Below, one piece after another: positions 62,151 through 64,000 of a DNA stretch of 64,000 nucleotides; position 1 is the stretch's first letter; the number at the start of each line of letters is the position of its first letter. The notes under the pieces are model-generated. The model saw only the letters and a list, made by a program, of their open reading frames with translations, was not told the DNA's origin and did no database searches. The stretch is taken from NCBI GenBank assembly GCA_024663395.1, contig JANFAH010000113.1, forward strand, positions 43,390-107,389, read 5' to 3'. This stretch comes from Pisolithus tinctorius. Its lineage: Eukaryota; Basidiomycota; Agaricomycetes; Boletales; Pisolithaceae. Made by a program: the position numbers and the translations under genes.

Positions 62151-62965
62151 CATCGGGCGGCTGATTGTTGGATTAGAACTTCGATGAAATAGACGCGAGA
62201 TGACCGATAGAAATTTGTTCGTCTTGACTTGCTCTCTTGATGCTGCAGACCATGCAAATAGAGATCACGTTATGAAGCACGGTAAATGGACAGCATCGCT
62301 AGTGTCAAGACTGCGCCATCAACTCGTCAGCCACTGGCCACTGGCCAGGAACTGCATTGGCTTGATCTCATTTCAAATTGCACTACCATCTGCCAACAGA
62401 GATCTAGCTGATCTGGAAAGCTTCGCTCAGCATAGATCAAAGTACGCCTTGTCTCGTTGGAACAAGCCCAGGAATGTCAATCCCCGCACAGGATATGTAC
62501 TATGATATTTGGATATCCCACATGCCTCTTGCCATAAGGTTGCGCCGTGTCGCTCTAATAACAAATCGGAGGCACGCCTTCAGGCAGATGCTGCGTCTTC
62601 GCGAACGTATTTGTTGAATGCCACCCGTCTCTCACCAAGCAATTGCTGTGGCACTGGCAACGAACTGACTTGAAACGGATGGCGAGTCAAGGTGTGTTCG
62701 TTCACTACCGCAAAGGTGGTGAACCCCCGTTCATGGTGCTGCACCCCGTCCGATGCTCATTAGGCGCGGGCCTTCTGTTATCTACAGTACTGAAGAACGT
62801 GCATGCCTTCGAGGCTAATACAGACCCCGACGTGTCAGCCCCCCCCCCCCCCCAAGGTATTCCACATGTTAGAATAATAGAGTAAGTGGGAGAGAAACAT
62901 ATTAGTTAAGACACATCGCGTATTACAATACTGTACGATAATTTCATGCCTCACCAACCCAATGA
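62151..62965. other. Convergent intergenic region with C homopolymer
   Basis: About 815 bp between CBR1 and the DLT1-like gene. Plus-strand frames at 62200-62505 and 62643-62885 have no recognisable features. Contains a 15-base C run at 62839-62853. Confidence 0.45.
62839..62853 (+). repeat. Poly-C tract
   Basis: Fifteen consecutive C bases in the intergenic region after CBR1. True length may differ because such runs are error-prone. Confidence 0.9.
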
Positions 62966-64000
62966 TCAGGCCATTGGAGAAGTCAGCCGAACGCTTGAAT
63001 CCTCCAGCATCTCGACTCGACACTCATTTAATCTAACGAGGGTATGGGAAGCTATCGTAAGACAATGAGAACGATAAGCGGACAATGCCTACATTTTTCC
63101 TATTTCGTTTGCGGCTAGCATACCGATCAGGAATTCTTCTTCAGTCGGCTCCCTATGGGACGTCCGCGCCAGCTGTATTGCGGAGTCATAGTAATGAAGG
63201 GATGTGAATCCATCCCCGTCTTTTGGTAATAAGGGAAGGATGAATCGAAAATGGTGCAGCATGCGAGCATGAGGTTTCAGTCGAGGATGGCTGGGAATAA
63301 CCAAGTGTGCCTTGGCATCTTCAGTGAACGGTGAGATTGCCCCGATCCCAACGCAACGGCAGCTCAGGAGACACACCAATGTCAGCGATGGTATCCAGCA
63401 ATGCACGCCGGAAGCGAATTCCAGAGTACTCTGTACCTGAAACCCCACTGGTGATGAGCTCACGGCGAGCAAGAGAACGATATCAATACTTACCTGGTCT
63501 ACCCCAACCCGGGTGAATGATATGTCGAGGTTGACACTCGTACGACACTAGGCAAGCCCGAGAAAACTCTTGGGAAATGTACTCGCGGACTTGCTACTGC
63601 AGGCATAAATGCGACTCCTCAGCACCTACGTCACGACAAACTCGCCTTGGGGACTTGGGTCCGGTTAACTGTAGTGTAGACCTTCGATATCCGCTGCAGC
63701 CTTCTCCTGACCGCCACTCGACGCCTTATACACAATGTTATGGAGACCAGGAACTGGACAGCGCAGAGACATTCGACTTAGTCTTGGGGGAAAAGAGGAG
63801 AATAATACTAACCACTAAGACATAGGTGGCGGCTATGCAAACTGCGTTCCAGTTATTCCTCCACGACCTAGTCGGTGCGGTCCTGACTGCCTGTGAGAGT
63901 AAGGAAGCGAGGGAACCTGCAAAGAAACATCCCGTGATGAGTGCCAAAGCAACATAGCTTGCCTCCGAGATCCAGAACAGCGCGCGGGGCGACAGCGTCG
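62966..64000 (-). CDS. DLT1: Dlt1-like membrane protein, 5' end missing
   Basis: Resembles fungal 'defect at low temperature' protein 1. Two N-terminal helices are visible: ASYVALALITGCFFAGSLAS and WNAVCIAATYVLV joined by splicing to FLVSITLCIRRRVAVRRRLQ. A conserved soluble part follows: RISKVYTTVNRTQVPK, QVREYISQEFSRACLVSYEC, RHIIHPGWGRPGTEYSGIRF, RRALLDTIADIDAKAHLVIP, SHPRLKPHARMLHHFRFILP and TEEEFLIGMLAANEIGK. The intron at 63594-63645 (52 bases) has a GCGAGT donor. The frame ends at 63089 unless a GTAGGC intron is used, which adds ILNECRVEMLEDSS and stops at 62966; I prefer the latter. The start codon is beyond the right edge. Family call is moderate. Confidence 0.62.

Noticed and set aside
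62200..62505. 101-codon plus-strand frame after CBR1
   Set aside because: No domain features, no codon or splice support; treated as intergenic.

Overview
The window comes from the nuclear genome of a filamentous basidiomycete, most likely a mushroom-forming species (Agaricomycetes). Genes are dense on both strands. Most conserved proteins are cut by many introns of about 50-70 bases, intergenic gaps are mostly 0.1-0.6 kb, and several proteins (Ies1, the LRR-RhoGEF, the MIT-domain protein, the cytochrome b5 reductase) have the sequence style of basidiomycete orthologues. I saw no rRNA, tRNA, transposon or CRISPR array. Exon joins were inferred by eye from frame, splice-site motifs and family conservation, so internal boundaries are models.

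Layout. 1-9.6 kb: asparagine-synthetase-like amidotransferase (cut by the left edge), 6-phosphogluconate dehydrogenase GND1, an oxysterol-binding protein with a PH domain, and an ACO2-type mitochondrial aconitase. 9.8-18.7 kb: mitochondrial MutS homologue MSH1, divergent from the septin CDC11, then a large proline/serine-rich MIT-domain protein. 18.9-29.3 kb: a shortened Ies1-like gene, a single-pass membrane protein, an alpha/beta hydrolase, an acyltransferase, TIM8 and a full-length IES1 (INO80 complex). 29.6-38 kb: a hypothetical gene, LYS1, a TPR co-ch. protein, IMP1, an Mss51-like MYND protein and ELP4. 38.5-46.6 kb: a large LRR-RhoGEF-PH protein and an amino-acid permease. 46.6-48.6 kb: a gene-poor stretch. 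48.6-56.5 kb: a kinase-like gene with broken frame, a hypothetical protein, an LRR protein and a multi-pass membrane protein. 56.5-64 kb: TVP23, a dual-specificity phosphatase, cytochrome b5 reductase CBR1 and a DLT1-like membrane protein cut by the right edge.

How the genes relate. This is ordinary conserved housekeeping content, not a cluster. Several products act in mitochondria (ACO2, MSH1, TIM8, IMP1, the Mss51-like protein). ACO2 and LYS1 both belong to the alpha-aminoadipate lysine pathway but lie 21 kb apart. IMP1 and the Mss51-like gene share an upstream region of about 220 bp, and both families serve cytochrome oxidase biogenesis.

The most notable observations are structural: six GC-AG introns, an 8-base microexon in ACO2, a permease whose last exon encodes only Met-stop, a 15-base TGACTC palindrome upstream of LYS1, a partial second copy of IES1 on the opposite strand, and single-base frame breaks in four genes that could be assembly indels or decay. 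I did not find a clearly undescribed biological system.
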